Of a stretch of DNA of 64,000 bases, positions 31,233 through 40,001 are shown piece after piece. Every line of letters starts with the position of its first letter. Position 1 is the first letter of the stretch. The notes below the pieces were generated by a model. That model worked only from the letters and a program-made list of their open reading frames with translations. It had not been told where the DNA came from and did no database searches. The position numbers and the translations under genes were made by a program. The stretch is taken from the NCBI RefSeq assembly GCF_000620165.1, contig NZ_JHVN01000006.1:62001-126000 (forward strand), written 5' to 3'. The stretch is from Anoxybacillus tepidamans PS2. GTDB lineage: Bacteria > Bacillota > Bacilli > Bacillales > Anoxybacillaceae.

Positions 31233-32880
31233 TCCGAATCTGCTTTTCAACTTGCAAAAATATTTAGATCCGGAGCTTTATGAGTATGCAGCGAACGAGT
31301 TGGAGTCGTTTTGGCGCCTGTGCATGACTGATATTGATCGGCGCGCCGTTCATACCGACCGCGAAGGGCAGCCGCGGCTCGTCAAATACGACCGCTTCGG
31401 CAACGACATCTCGGAAGTATGGGTGAACGAAGGGTACAAACAAACGGTGAAACAAACGTATGAAACCGGCATCGTCGGTTATGTCCATAAGCCGATTCCA
31501 AAGCTTGGCCGAAAAGGCAACTACATTTATTCATATGCGCAAGGATATTTATTGTCGCAAGCTGAGCCAGGCTTTTACTGCCCGGTGACGCTGACGATGG
31601 CGACCGCGTATTTACTGGAACATTTCGCTGATGAAAAATTAAAAAAGAAATATTTGCCGCATGTCATTGCGACAGGGGATATGGAGCTGTATGAGGGAGC
31701 GACGTTTTTAACGGAGCGCCAGGGGGGCTCGGATGTCGGAGCGAATGAAGTGCGGGCGGTTCCATGCGGAGATTATTATGAAATTTACGGAGAAAAATAT
31801 TTTGCGAGCAATGCCGGCATGTGCGGCGTGGCGATGGTGTTGGCGCGCATCGACGGCAGCGAAGCGGGGACGAAGGGGCTCAGCCTGTTTCTTGTGCCGT
31901 GGCGCAACGAAGACGGAACGCTCAACGGCATCGAAATCCGCCGCCTGAAAGATAAGCTGGGTGTACGCGCGGTGCCGTCGGCGGAAGTGGTATTTAATGG
32001 GGCAAAAGCCTATTTAGTCGGCGATGCGAAAAAAGGGTTTTACTATATGATGGAAGCGCTCAATTTATCGCGCGTCTGCAACGCCGTCGCCTCAATCGGC
32101 ATTATGAAGCGGGCGCTCGAGGAAGCGAAGGAGTATGCTTTAAACCGTTCCGCGTTCGGTCAAACGCTCACATCATATCCGATGATAAAAGAGACGCTTG
32201 CGAACTTAACCGCGCGCCAAGAAGTGCAGACGAGCGCTTGCTTTGAACTGATTGCTTTTTTCGATCGCGTCATGCAAGAGCCAAAGCAAGCGACGGAAGA
32301 CGAAAAAGCATGGAACCGCCTGTTGATCGCGCTGTTAAAAATGCGCACGGCCGAGGAGGCCATCGCCTTTGCCCATGAGGCGATTGAAATGCACGGCGGC
32401 AACGGCTACATCGAAGATTTTGTCACACCGCGCCTGCTTCGCGATGCGCAAGTGCTCACCGTCTGGGAAGGGACGGCGAACATTTTAGGCTTGGAAGTGC
32501 TGCGCCTGATCCGCAAATATCGCATTCACGAAACATTTCACGAAACGATGCGGCAAGAACTCGCCGCCCTTCCGGAAACGATTCAGCCACTGGCCGCTCC
32601 GGTTGAAAAAGGTTTGACCGAGCTTGCGCAATCGCTGCAAAAGCTGCAAGCACTTTCCGAAGATGCGCAAACTTACCACGCGAAAAAGATCGCCAACCGT
32701 CTATGCGACATCTATTTGAGCGTCGTCGCGCTGAAAAACGCGGTCGACAGCGAACGAAACGAAGTCATCGCCCGCCTCTTTTTACAGCACGTTTGGCATA
32801 AGGATTTATTGGACGTCGACATGCTGTCCGTTTGCTATTTCGATCTGGTAATGAACAACACGAACAGGGTAAAAGTGTGA
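31210..32880 (+). CDS. AidB-like acyl-CoA dehydrogenase
   Basis: The 556-residue flavoprotein is longer than a standard acyl-CoA dehydrogenase and has the features of the AidB/FadE10-like branch: an N-terminal extension, ATFLTERQGGSDVGANEV, EKYFASNAGMCGVAMVLAR, RSAFGQTLTSYPMIKETLA and EMHGGNGYIEDFVTPRLLRDAQVLTVWEGTANI. The glutamate of YIEDF is the usual region of the catalytic base. It would oxidise the acyl-CoA made by the preceding ligase; the true substrate is unknown. ATG 31210 follows GAGGGGGAGAGG. Confidence 0.88.
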   Translation: MKQLREVDPNLLFNLQKYLDPELYEYAANELESFWRLCMTDIDRRAVHTDREGQPRLVKYDRFGNDISEVWVNEGYKQTVKQTYETGIVGYVHKPIPKLGRKGNYIYSYAQGYLLSQAEPGFYCPVTLTMATAYLLEHFADEKLKKKYLPHVIATGDMELYEGATFLTERQGGSDVGANEVRAVPCGDYYEIYGEKYFASNAGMCGVAMVLARIDGSEAGTKGLSLFLVPWRNEDGTLNGIEIRRLKDKLGVRAVPSAEVVFNGAKAYLVGDAKKGFYYMMEALNLSRVCNAVASIGIMKRALEEAKEYALNRSAFGQTLTSYPMIKETLANLTARQEVQTSACFELIAFFDRVMQEPKQATEDEKAWNRLLIALLKMRTAEEAIAFAHEAIEMHGGNGYIEDFVTPRLLRDAQVLTVWEGTANILGLEVLRLIRKYRIHETFHETMRQELAALPETIQPLAAPVEKGLTELAQSLQKLQALSEDAQTYHAKKIANRLCDIYLSVVALKNAVDSERNEVIARLFLQHVWHKDLLDVDMLSVCYFDLVMNNTNRVKV

Positions 32881-32910
32881 AAAACCGGCTGTCTGTCGGT
32901 TTTTCTTTTT
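32881..32910 (+). terminator. Intrinsic terminator of the MerR operon
   Basis: AAAACCG and CGGTTTT flank GCTGTCTGT, followed by a T-rich tail. Confidence 0.75.
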
Positions 32911-32983
32911 ATGAAAATATTGAAAATAATTTCTTTTTTTGCTAGTTTTATAAACATATATCTTTTTCCAAGGAGGGATAGGC

Positions 32984-33763
32984 GTGATTCGCAAGCTGAA
33001 TCAAGCGGACCACGATGTTGTCTTTTCTTTTCTAAAGCAAGAACCGTCGCTTAATCTTTTTATCATCGGTGATATTGAAGCGTTCGGCTACGAACAAGAC
33101 TTTCAGGAGCTATGGGGAGACTTTGATGAGCGCGGCGCGTTGCGGGCCGTTTTATTGCGATTCTATGATTCTTATATTCCGTATGCCCCGGGCGATTTTG
33201 ATATTGACGGGCTTGCTGAGATCATGCGCAGCACCTCCGGGCCTGTCACGCTCTCCGGCAAGGCGGAGCTCGTCGAGAAATTTGAAAGCCTCTTGCCGCT
33301 TGGGGCAAAGCGCGTTATGTATTTTTGCGAGTGCAACCAAATAACGTTTCCCGAAGAAGAAAACCGTTATGAAATCAAATTGGCGACAGTGGATGATGTC
33401 GACCGGATTATTGAATTGCGCAGTCGCATTACAGAGTTTGTCACAACTCCATCATCGAGGACGATGTTGCTTAAGGCATTGGAAACGAACACTGGCCGCA
33501 CGTACTATATTGAGGAAGACGGCCGCATGGTGTCGGCTGTTTCGACGACGGCGGAGAATACGCTGTCGGCGATGGTCGTCGGCGTTTGTACCGATGCGCA
33601 TTACCGGCAAAAAGGGTATGCAAGCGACATTATGAAGCGCATCATTCAAGATTACATTCGTGCCGGAAAGACATTATGTTTGTTTTATGACAATCCAGAG
33701 GCGGGCCGCATTTACAAACGGCTTGGATTTTCTGACATCGGCATGTGGATGATGTATCGATGA
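32984..33763 (+). CDS. GNAT N-acetyltransferase, two-domain
   Basis: The 259-residue product has an N-terminal region of its own (MIRKLNQADHDVVFSFLKQE, LNLFIIGDIEAFG) and a C-terminal GNAT domain with VVGVCTDAHYRQKGYASDIMKRII, the acetyl-CoA loop, and YDNPEAGRIYKRLGF. It resembles Bacillus two-domain GNAT proteins, for which the acceptor is unknown. The start is GTG with a strong AAGGAGGGA 7 bases ahead. Confidence 0.85.
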   Translation: MIRKLNQADHDVVFSFLKQEPSLNLFIIGDIEAFGYEQDFQELWGDFDERGALRAVLLRFYDSYIPYAPGDFDIDGLAEIMRSTSGPVTLSGKAELVEKFESLLPLGAKRVMYFCECNQITFPEEENRYEIKLATVDDVDRIIELRSRITEFVTTPSSRTMLLKALETNTGRTYYIEEDGRMVSAVSTTAENTLSAMVVGVCTDAHYRQKGYASDIMKRIIQDYIRAGKTLCLFYDNPEAGRIYKRLGFSDIGMWMMYR

Positions 33764-33786
33764 CGGTAAAAAAGGGGGCCGCTTTC

Positions 33787-34246
33787 GTGAACGAAAGTGC
33801 ATTCATCTCATTTCTTAGCGGAGCGAAAAAACAGACGTACACCGCTAGCGGGAATGCGGCAGCGGTGCCCCGCTTTTGAACGGATCGAAGCAGCTTGAAT
33901 ATCGCGAGGGAGACTATGTATACCGCGACATTTACTTTGGCTTCGCTTTTTTTGTTGGACAGGAAACGGTTGAATATTTGGTCGATGGTATATTCAGGGG
34001 AGTGATTCACCTTGATAGGCTACATGAGTACATCGCTTCTATTTATTTTATTTGTTTTTGCGTCAAGCGCTCCGTCATGTGGACACCGATGCTCCGTACC
34101 GGGAGCTCGAATATGTAGAAATAGGGCCATATGTATATAAAAACATGTGGACGGAAACGTTCGAACAGTTTGCTGGGGAAGAAATCATTTTTCACGAAAG
34201 AGAAAAAGTGTACGAACTGCGGTATAGTGGAGAGTTTGTTAAGTAG
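33787..34246 (+). pseudogene. DUF5680-type protein, frameshifted
   Basis: A GTG at 33787 with AAGGGGG upstream starts VNESAFISFLSGAKKQTYTA, then reaches TGA at 33877-33879. The family sequence resumes in another frame as LLNGSKQLEYREGDYVYRDIYFGFAFFVGQETV, and again in a third frame around LRQALRHVDTDAPYRELEYV, ending at 34246. These pieces together give one DUF5680-like protein. At least two frameshifts, near 33865 and between about 34000 and 34060, make it non-functional. The family name is from memory of the TYxSG...YRDxYFG pattern. Confidence 0.7.
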
Positions 34247-34288
34247 GTGCCTCAAGTCGTTGATGAGCTTTCATTTTTTATAGAAGCG

Positions 34289-34321
34289 AAAAAGGAGACC
34301 GGCAATCCAAGTCTCCTTTTT
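34289..34321. terminator. Bidirectional terminator
   Basis: AAAAAGGAGAC and GTCTCCTTTTT form a perfect 11-bp stem with an 11-base loop. It closes the hemolysin III gene on the minus strand and the decayed gene on the plus strand. Confidence 0.85.
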
Positions 34322-34326
34322 GACGT

Positions 34327-34980
34327 TTAGGGCGCTTTCAATAAAACATACACCGCCCAAAAATGCGCCATCGAGCCTCCGAGCACAAACAAATGCCAAA
34401 TTGCATGGTGAAATATAAACCCGCGCCAAACATAAAATAACGCCCCCACCGTATATAAAATCCCGCCGGCGACCAAATATGTGACCCCTTCCGATGAAAG
34501 ACCAGCAACGAGCGGTTTCCAGGCAAACACAATCAGCCAGCCCATCGCGATGTAGACAACTGTAGATGTATAGAGAAAACGATTGACGAAAAAACATTTA
34601 AACACCGTGCCGGCAAGCGCAAGCCCCCAGACGATGCCAAACAGCGTCCAGCCGATCGCCCCTTTGACCGCTAAAAACAGAAACGGCGTGTATGTGCCCG
34701 CAATAAAAAAGTAAATCGCCGAATGGTCGAAAATTTCGAATAATCGTTTCCATCTTCCTTCCGGCAAGGCGTGTACGACTGTCGATGAGGCATATAATAG
34801 AAGCATCGTGCCCCCAAATAACGCAAAGCTCACCACATGCCAAGCGTTGCCGCGAATAGAGGCGCTGGTCGTCAATACGACAAGAGCGACGATACTAAAG
34901 ACTACCCCCAATCCGTGCGTAATCGCATGAACGATTTCTTCTTCCTTTGTAAATGCATGGGTATTGGCCAAATAAGTCAT
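34327..34980 (-). CDS. Hemolysin III / PAQR family membrane protein
   Basis: The 217-residue protein has seven hydrophobic segments and the family motifs EEIVHAITHGLGVVFSIVAL near the start, YASSTVVHAL, IFDHSAIYFFIAGTYTPF, and HLFVLGGSMAHFWAVY at the end. The Ser/Asp/His positions (S in SSTVVH, D and H in FDHSAIY, HxxxH-like end) are those of PAQR-type metal-site hydrolases. A physiological role in Bacillus (YplQ-like) is not established. ATG 34980 follows AAGGGGATGACTTATT-type leader sequence on the minus strand. Confidence 0.88.
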   Translation of the reverse strand: MTYLANTHAFTKEEEIVHAITHGLGVVFSIVALVVLTTSASIRGNAWHVVSFALFGGTMLLLYASSTVVHALPEGRWKRLFEIFDHSAIYFFIAGTYTPFLFLAVKGAIGWTLFGIVWGLALAGTVFKCFFVNRFLYTSTVVYIAMGWLIVFAWKPLVAGLSSEGVTYLVAGGILYTVGALFYVWRGFIFHHAIWHLFVLGGSMAHFWAVYVLLKAP

Positions 34981-35270
34981 CCCCTTCTTGGAAACAGCAA
35001 AATAATTTTGTTTATTGTATCATAAATGGCGCTTTTACAAAAAGAACCAACTCGGAAATTTTGCTTTATAGCAATGATCGGCTTCGATATAATGGGGAAA
35101 AGGGAAAAAGTTTATCGAGGCATTCGTCTTAATTTATTTATCAGAATATTCAGTATAATACTGATTAACCTCAGCTAAAATGATAAAGCGCAAAGAAGGA
35201 GGCGATCAACGTTTTGTTGTCCTAAGCTGCTCTTGTTGATTTGAGCGACATGAATAATGGGGTGATAATC
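34981..35270. other. Leader region with a promoter and an orphan ribosome site
   Basis: TTTATA (35065-35070) and TATAAT (35088-35093) are 17 bases apart, a good promoter for the hydrolase gene. About 180 bases of leader follow, containing AAGGAGG near 35196-35202 with no start codon at a usable distance. No known riboswitch pattern is recognised. Confidence 0.45.
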
Positions 35271-36218
35271 ATGAGTTTGCCATTGCAGCTCGAGAGAAGA
35301 AAAAGTGCAAGAAAAAGGCTCGCAATTTCCCTTGTTAGTGTATTGCTCGCTGCGCTCGTTGCCTGTGTCGGAATCTCCATTTATGTTGGCTGGAATTTGA
35401 CACATAAAGCGCGAAAGCCGATTGCAGAGACGCCGAAAGCTTACGGACTGGCTTATAAAGACGTCACTTTCAGAGGCAAGGACGGCGGGCTGAAATTGAA
35501 AGGATGGGTGATAGAACCAGCAAAGCCAGCGAAAATGACGATTATTTTTTCCCACGGCTACGGCGGCAACCGCTACGAGCCGAACGTTCCGTTTCTGCCG
35601 CTTGCCAAACCGCTCGTGAACGAAGGCTATCGCGTCATTATGTTTGATTTTCGAGCGAGCGGTGAGTCGGAAGGGGACATGACGACGATTGGAGCGAAAG
35701 AAAAATATGATTTGCTTGGTGTCATCGATTACGCAAAACAACATTATTCCGATCCGATCGTTCTTTACGGCGTTTCAATGGGAGCAGCAACATCGATTTT
35801 AGCAGCGGGAATGGACCAAGATGTAAAAGCGGTGATTGCTGACAGCCCTTTTAGCGACTTAGAAGGTTATTTGCGAACGTATATGCCCGTATGGACCCAT
35901 TTGCCTAACGTGCCATTCACCTATTTGATCCTCACCCTCATTCCGATGCTTACGGATTTAAATCCGGTGGAATCCATCCCGATTAAGGCGGTTGATCAAA
36001 TAGCACCGCGCCCAATTTTATTTATCCACAGCAAAGATGACCAATCTATTCCGTATAAAGAAAGTGTGAAAATGTACAACAAACATCCGGACGTGTTCGA
36101 AATTTGGCTGACCGACAAAGCAAAGCATGTGAAAAACTTTGAAATGTACAAAGATGAGTATATTCAAAAGGTGCTTCAATTTTTAGAAAAAGTACAAAAG
36201 ACAAAAGCCGAATCATGA
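35271..36218 (+). CDS. Membrane-anchored alpha/beta hydrolase (YqkD-like)
   Basis: The product of about 315 residues has one N-terminal membrane anchor (LAISLVSVLLAALVACVGISIYVGW) and an extracytoplasmic alpha/beta hydrolase domain. Motifs are FSHGYGGNRYEP (oxyanion region), the nucleophile elbow YGVSMGAATS, DSPFSDLEGY, IHSKDDQSIP (acid) and a late histidine in KAKHVKNF. It resembles B. subtilis YqkD-type hydrolases; the substrate is unknown. I chose ATG 35271, 5 bases after GGGGTGA, over two in-frame upstream starts. Confidence 0.85.
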   Translation: MSLPLQLERRKSARKRLAISLVSVLLAALVACVGISIYVGWNLTHKARKPIAETPKAYGLAYKDVTFRGKDGGLKLKGWVIEPAKPAKMTIIFSHGYGGNRYEPNVPFLPLAKPLVNEGYRVIMFDFRASGESEGDMTTIGAKEKYDLLGVIDYAKQHYSDPIVLYGVSMGAATSILAAGMDQDVKAVIADSPFSDLEGYLRTYMPVWTHLPNVPFTYLILTLIPMLTDLNPVESIPIKAVDQIAPRPILFIHSKDDQSIPYKESVKMYNKHPDVFEIWLTDKAKHVKNFEMYKDEYIQKVLQFLEKVQKTKAES

Positions 36219-36271
36219 CGTTGAACGAAGTGTTGATGAAGAAGGGGGTTATAGTTTTAACATAATCCGCC

Positions 36272-36317
36272 AAGAAGTCTCCCACTTCTAAATGGAAGTA
36301 GGTGGGAGGGGGTTCAT
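36272..36317 (+). repeat. Hairpin element, copy A (IS200/IS605-end-like)
   Basis: AAGAAGTCTCCCACTTCTAA is followed by ATGGAAGTAGGTGGGAG and ends GGTTCAT. CTCCCAC and GTGGGAG form the stem. It aligns nearly base for base with copy B at 53469. The terminal TTCAT after a hairpin is reminiscent of the right ends of IS200/IS605-family elements, but no transposase is near. Confidence 0.7.
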
Positions 36318-36476
36318 GAACAAGCGGCTTTTTACTGCTTGGAAGCTCTGTGATCTTGTTTAGAATAAACGGTTATATTGGTAAAAATTATCCAATAGTT
36401 TATTTTTTTAGAGGAATAATTTACCTTTGTGTAGTATTAACATCTACGTAGCCGTTTGTATAAGGAGGGGATGTTA

Positions 36477-36872
36477 GTGAGCAAACAAAAAAAATGGTTT
36501 ACTAATCAGGATGTTGAGGGAATCATAGAGGAATTGGAGGAGTTCGCGACAGAGATAGGAAATCAGGCCGGCAACAGTAAAGATATAGAGAATAGAAGAT
36601 TTTATGAAGGAATGGCTGTTGCTTGCAAGCTTATGGCAATGAAGTTAAAGAGGGGATTTGAGTATATTGATGAAACATTTTTAAACTGCGTGTACGAGAA
36701 TATAAAAGCTTTAAGCGAAGAAAAAAGTCAGCATGTATTTGCGCGAGAAATAAAACAACGATGCTCCTTCTGCCTTCAGCACAAAGAGCCGCTGGTAAAG
36801 GGGCCCTTTGCGTTGATTTGTCGGGATTGCCTGCAATTTGGCATAAAAGTAATGAGGAGCCGAAATGTATGA
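36477..36872 (+). CDS. Small protein with a ClpX-like zinc finger
   Basis: The product of about 131 residues has a helical N-terminal two-thirds (MSKQKKWFTNQDVEGIIEEL ... NRRFYEGMAVACKLMAMKL) and a C-terminal four-cysteine finger, RCSFCLQHKEPLVKGPFALICRDCLQFG. The spacing and the K-GP-x-x-x-ICxDC pattern are those of the ClpX zinc-binding domain, without any AAA part. It could be a dimerising adaptor. That is inference. GTG 36477 has AAGGAGG 8 bases upstream; the in-frame ATG 36471 is too close. The gene lies between two inverted copies of the hairpin element, the second overlapping its stop codon. Confidence 0.7.
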   Translation: MSKQKKWFTNQDVEGIIEELEEFATEIGNQAGNSKDIENRRFYEGMAVACKLMAMKLKRGFEYIDETFLNCVYENIKALSEEKSQHVFAREIKQRCSFCLQHKEPLVKGPFALICRDCLQFGIKVMRSRNV

Positions 36873-36910
36873 ACTTTTTCCACCTTCACTTAGAGCTGGG
36901 AGACTTCTCT
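36869..36910 (-). repeat. Hairpin element, copy D
   Basis: Read on the minus strand: AGAGAAGTCTCCCAGCTCTA, then AGTGAAGGTGG and a terminal GTTCAT. It is inverted relative to copy A and has a weaker stem. Its terminal TTCAT overlaps the stop codon of the zinc-finger gene. Confidence 0.55.
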
Positions 36911-36944
36911 GTCGACATGTTAACGGCAAAAAAGGTGATGATTG

Positions 36945-37496
36945 ATGGTACGAAAAGTCGAAGTCGTTCCATTTTCTGAACAATGGGCGGAGCAGTTTCG
37001 CTGTGAAGCAGACAAAATTAAAGACGTCTTTCAAGGCGAGTGCGTCGAAATATACCATATCGGAAGCACCACGATTCCTGGAATGTGCGCCAAGCACATT
37101 ATTGATATCATGGTCGAGGTCCACCATATTGATGAAGTCGATCGTTTTAATAAGCAAATGGCTGAACTTGGTTATGAAGCATTGGGGGAACATGGGATTG
37201 TAAAGCGGAGATTTTTTCGCAAAGGAGGCGAAGAGCGGACGCATCACGTTCATATATATCAAACAGGAAGCGAACATATCGAGCGGCATTTAGCGTTTAA
37301 AGAATATATGGTCGCTCACCCGAATAAAGCAAAGGAATATAGCAAGCTGAAACAAATGCTAGCGCAACAATTCCCTTTCGCTATTGAATCGTACATAGAA
37401 GGAAAGGATTCATTTATCAAAAAAGCGGAGCAAGAAGCGTTAGCATGGTATCGCAAGCGAAGAAAGGGGGAAACGGGTGCTTTTGAAATGGATTAA
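36945..37496 (+). CDS. GrpB family nucleotidyltransferase-like protein
   Basis: The product of about 183 residues matches GrpB/UPF0157: VRKVEVVPFSEQWAEQF, IYHIGSTTIPGMCAKHIIDIMVEV (the GST...D.D-like nucleotidyltransferase core), and THHVHIYQTGSEHIERHLAFKEYMVAHP. Members belong to the nucleotidyltransferase superfamily; some are linked to dephospho-CoA kinase fusions, but no activity can be assigned. ATG 36945 lies 7 bases after AAGGTG. The stop is 20 bases inside the next gene, indicating coupling. Confidence 0.88.
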   Translation: MVRKVEVVPFSEQWAEQFRCEADKIKDVFQGECVEIYHIGSTTIPGMCAKHIIDIMVEVHHIDEVDRFNKQMAELGYEALGEHGIVKRRFFRKGGEERTHHVHIYQTGSEHIERHLAFKEYMVAHPNKAKEYSKLKQMLAQQFPFAIESYIEGKDSFIKKAEQEALAWYRKRRKGETGAFEMD

Positions 37497-38007
37497 ATGC
37501 GGTGTCTTTCCGGAGCAAAAGCGGAGGTTTTCGTTCGCGCAAGAGCAATGGCAGGAGCTAGGACAGGTTCGTGGGTTCCTCAGGCAAATGGGCGGTTGGA
37601 ATGCGACCGACGCGAATGAAGCATGTATTTTTTCGCTATGGCAAGATCGATCTTCCTATGAGACGTTTATGGAGAGGAACCATGATGAAATCGTGGCGAA
37701 AAACAGCCAGCGCAGCACGTATTATCGCATTTCTGTTGAATTGTACACAAATGTACTAGATGGTTGCGAAACGCCCTCTATCATGGAGATGCTCGATAAA
37801 GGTAAAACACTATACGTATTAGAATGCACGGAACCGTGGCCCAACTTGCTGGATAAAGAGGGTTGTGTGTCGTTTCGGCATATGAACGACCAGCGCCGCC
37901 TTCTCATCGTCTCGACGATGCCGCCATCCGTCGGCGATGTGACGACAATCATGCTTGAAGATTCATGGACGGTATGCCCAAACAAAAGCAGCGAGCCCCT
38001 TTTATAA
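37477..38007 (+). CDS. DUF4937 (YdbC-like) protein
   Basis: The 176-residue soluble product begins MLLKWIKCGVFPEQKRRFSF, contains RGFLRQMGGWNATDANEACIFSLWQDRSSYETFM, and ends with a CTEPWPNLLDKEGCVSFRHM...DVTTIMLEDSWTV region. This is the pattern I associate with DUF4937/YdbC of Bacillus, a dimeric alpha-beta barrel-like family of unknown role. GTG 37477 follows AAAGGGGG at good spacing. Coupled to the grpB-like gene by a 20-base overlap. Confidence 0.75.
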   Translation: MLLKWIKCGVFPEQKRRFSFAQEQWQELGQVRGFLRQMGGWNATDANEACIFSLWQDRSSYETFMERNHDEIVAKNSQRSTYYRISVELYTNVLDGCETPSIMEMLDKGKTLYVLECTEPWPNLLDKEGCVSFRHMNDQRRLLIVSTMPPSVGDVTTIMLEDSWTVCPNKSSEPLL

Positions 38008-38022
38008 CAGGGAGGAAGACCG

Positions 38023-38613
38023 ATGAGAGCAACGATGCCGCTTCTTATTTTTATGTTGTGCGCGCTGTTTTGGCCTATCAACGCGTTCGCTTCTCCTCCG
38101 CCTAAGGAAATTGCCAAAGCGAAGGCGGAAGCTCCCGTACATTTGATCGGCGTGGTCACGTCCGATCAGCTGTATCAAGATTTGGCAACAGAGACCGACC
38201 GCCCGTCGCAAATTCGCCGCATCACGTTATCGGCTAAGCGGATCATCAAAGCGCCGCCTCATCAACCGCTGTCTGAAGCGACCGTTTATTACGTATACGT
38301 TCCGTCGTGGCAACGAGATGAAATAGTAGGTGCTGCACCGCTATATATGGCTAGAGGCGATGTGGTGGAAGTGTGGCTGAAGCAAGGAAAAATGGGCTGG
38401 GAACCTGTTCTAGGCGGCTGGACGGTTCGTCATTTGTCGTACGCACCAAAGCGCATCGAACCGATTCGCGAGCCGTTTTGGCATACGATAACACGCCACG
38501 TTCAGGCAGGATGGCGTCATCACTCCGATGCGATTATGTTTTGTAGTGTTGTTTTGTTCCTTCTTATTTTTGTCCTTTTAGTGAATTTTAAAGGAAGCAA
38601 GGCGGTTCATTGA
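38023..38613 (+). CDS. Hypothetical exported/membrane protein
   Basis: The 196-residue protein has a cleavable-type signal peptide (MPLLIFMLCALFWPINAFAS), an extracytoplasmic beta-rich domain of about 130 residues (PVHLIGVVTSDQLY, ATVYYVYVPSW, DVVEVWLKQG, WEPVLGGWTVRHL), and one C-terminal transmembrane helix (IMFCSVVLFLLIFVLLVNF) with a short basic tail inside. I do not recognise the family. The ATG follows CAGGGAGGAAGACCG, 15 bases after the DUF4937 stop, so it may be the last gene of that operon. Confidence 0.7.
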   Translation: MRATMPLLIFMLCALFWPINAFASPPPKEIAKAKAEAPVHLIGVVTSDQLYQDLATETDRPSQIRRITLSAKRIIKAPPHQPLSEATVYYVYVPSWQRDEIVGAAPLYMARGDVVEVWLKQGKMGWEPVLGGWTVRHLSYAPKRIEPIREPFWHTITRHVQAGWRHHSDAIMFCSVVLFLLIFVLLVNFKGSKAVH

Positions 38614-38638
38614 TTTTTATGGGCAAAACGACTATTAT
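38610..38638 (+). promoter_or_regulatory. Promoter of the stand-alone trpB
   Basis: TTGATT (38610-38615) and TATTAT (38633-38638) are 17 bases apart, 36 bases before the trpB start. No T-box or TRAP-type triplet array was seen in the short leader. Confidence 0.6.
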
Positions 38639-38673
38639 TGTAATAAATTTCAAAAGAAGAGGAGAGTGGAGTT

Positions 38674-39837
38674 ATGAGTGCAGTTCAGAACGAGCGAGGC
38701 TATTTTGGCGAATTTGGCGGAAGTTTTGTGCCGCCGGCGTTGCAGACGGCGCTTGATTATTTAGAGGAGCAGTTTTTAAAGTATAAAGATGACGAAGCGT
38801 TCAATGAGGAATTTCGATTTTATCTAAAAGAATATATTGGCCGCGAAAATCCGCTCACGTTCGCATCACGGCTGACAGAGCGGCTTGGCGGAGCGAAAAT
38901 TTATTTGAAACGGGAAGACTTGAACCATACTGGCTCTCATAAAATCAATAACGTCATCGGACAAATTTTGCTGGCAAAGCGCATGGGAGCACATCGCGTC
39001 ATTGCGGAAACGGGCGCTGGACAGCATGGAGTCGCGACGGCAACAGCGTGCGCAATGTTCGGCATGGATTGTACAATTTATATGGGAGCGGAAGATACGA
39101 AACGCCAAGCTTTAAATGTCTTTCGTATGGAGCTGCTCGGCGCGAAAGTTGTTGCGGTATCGAAAGGGCAGGGACGCTTAAAAGATGCGGTCGATGAGGC
39201 GCTAAATGATTACGTGGCAAATTATGAGCATACGTTTTATTTGCTCGGTTCGGCGGTCGGTCCGCATCCGTATCCGAGCATTGTCAAACATTTTCAGTCT
39301 GTCATTAGCGAAGAAAGCAAGCGACAAATTCTCGAAAAAGAAGGACGTTTGCCTGATGCGGTGATCGCCTGCGTAGGCGGCGGCAGCAATGCGATCGGCG
39401 CGTTCGCTCATTATATCGACGAACCGCACGTGCGATTGATTGGCGTCGAACCGGAACAAGCGGCAACGCTCACAAAGGGAGTTCCGGCGCTGATTCATGG
39501 CTTTAAGTGCCTCGTGCTGCTTGATGAACAAGGCAATCCACAGCCGACGTATTCTATCGCTGCCGGACTTGATTACCCGGGAATCGGACCAGAGCACAGC
39601 TATTTAAAAACATCGGGGCGTGCCGAATATTATACAGTTACAAACGATGAGGTGCTTGAAGCGTTTCAACTCCTTTCTAAAACGGAAGGAATTATTCCCG
39701 CGCTAGAAAGCGCCCACGCGGTAGCGTACGCGCTCAAATTGGCGCCGACCTTGAATCGCGATCAAATCATTATCGTCAATTTATCGGGACGCGGCGACAA
39801 AGATGTGGAACAAGTATTCCGCATGTTGAAAAAATAA
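38674..39837 (+). CDS. trpB: Tryptophan synthase beta chain, stand-alone copy
   Basis: The 387-residue PLP enzyme condenses indole and serine to tryptophan. The PLP lysine lies in [10 protein letters not shown] (K90); [29 protein letters not shown] for phosphate binding, and SGRGDKD near the end are intact. It is not in a trp operon. The region between about residues 260 and 295 ([22 protein letters not shown]...) departs from the usual GHGxxTxxHAA pattern of the domain that communicates with the alpha subunit. It may therefore work without TrpA, salvaging indole or acting on other substrates. It has its own promoter and terminator. Confidence 0.88.
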   Translation: MSAVQNERGYFGEFGGSFVPPALQTALDYLEEQFLKYKDDEAFNEEFRFYLKEYIGRENPLTFASRLTERLGGAKIYLKREDLNHTGSHKINNVIGQILLAKRMGAHRVIAETGAGQHGVATATACAMFGMDCTIYMGAEDTKRQALNVFRMELLGAKVVAVSKGQGRLKDAVDEALNDYVANYEHTFYLLGSAVGPHPYPSIVKHFQSVISEESKRQILEKEGRLPDAVIACVGGGSNAIGAFAHYIDEPHVRLIGVEPEQAATLTKGVPALIHGFKCLVLLDEQGNPQPTYSIAAGLDYPGIGPEHSYLKTSGRAEYYTVTNDEVLEAFQLLSKTEGIIPALESAHAVAYALKLAPTLNRDQIIIVNLSGRGDKDVEQVFRMLKK

Positions 39838-39852
39838 GCATCCTCCATATAA

Positions 39853-39892
39853 GCGTGAAATTCGCGGTTTCGGCTGCGGGTTTCACGTTTTT
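39853..39892 (+). terminator. Intrinsic terminator of trpB
   Basis: GCGTGAAA and TTTCACG(T) form the outer stem with an inner CGC/GCG, followed by five T. Confidence 0.8.
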
Positions 39893-40001
39893 ATGTTGCG
39901 GTGTGAAGGAGACTTTTCCTACTATTATATTAAAAGAGTGAGCTAGGCTGTATATATAAGAGCATCCATACCGATATAACAAATATTGGAGAGGTTGTTA
40001 A

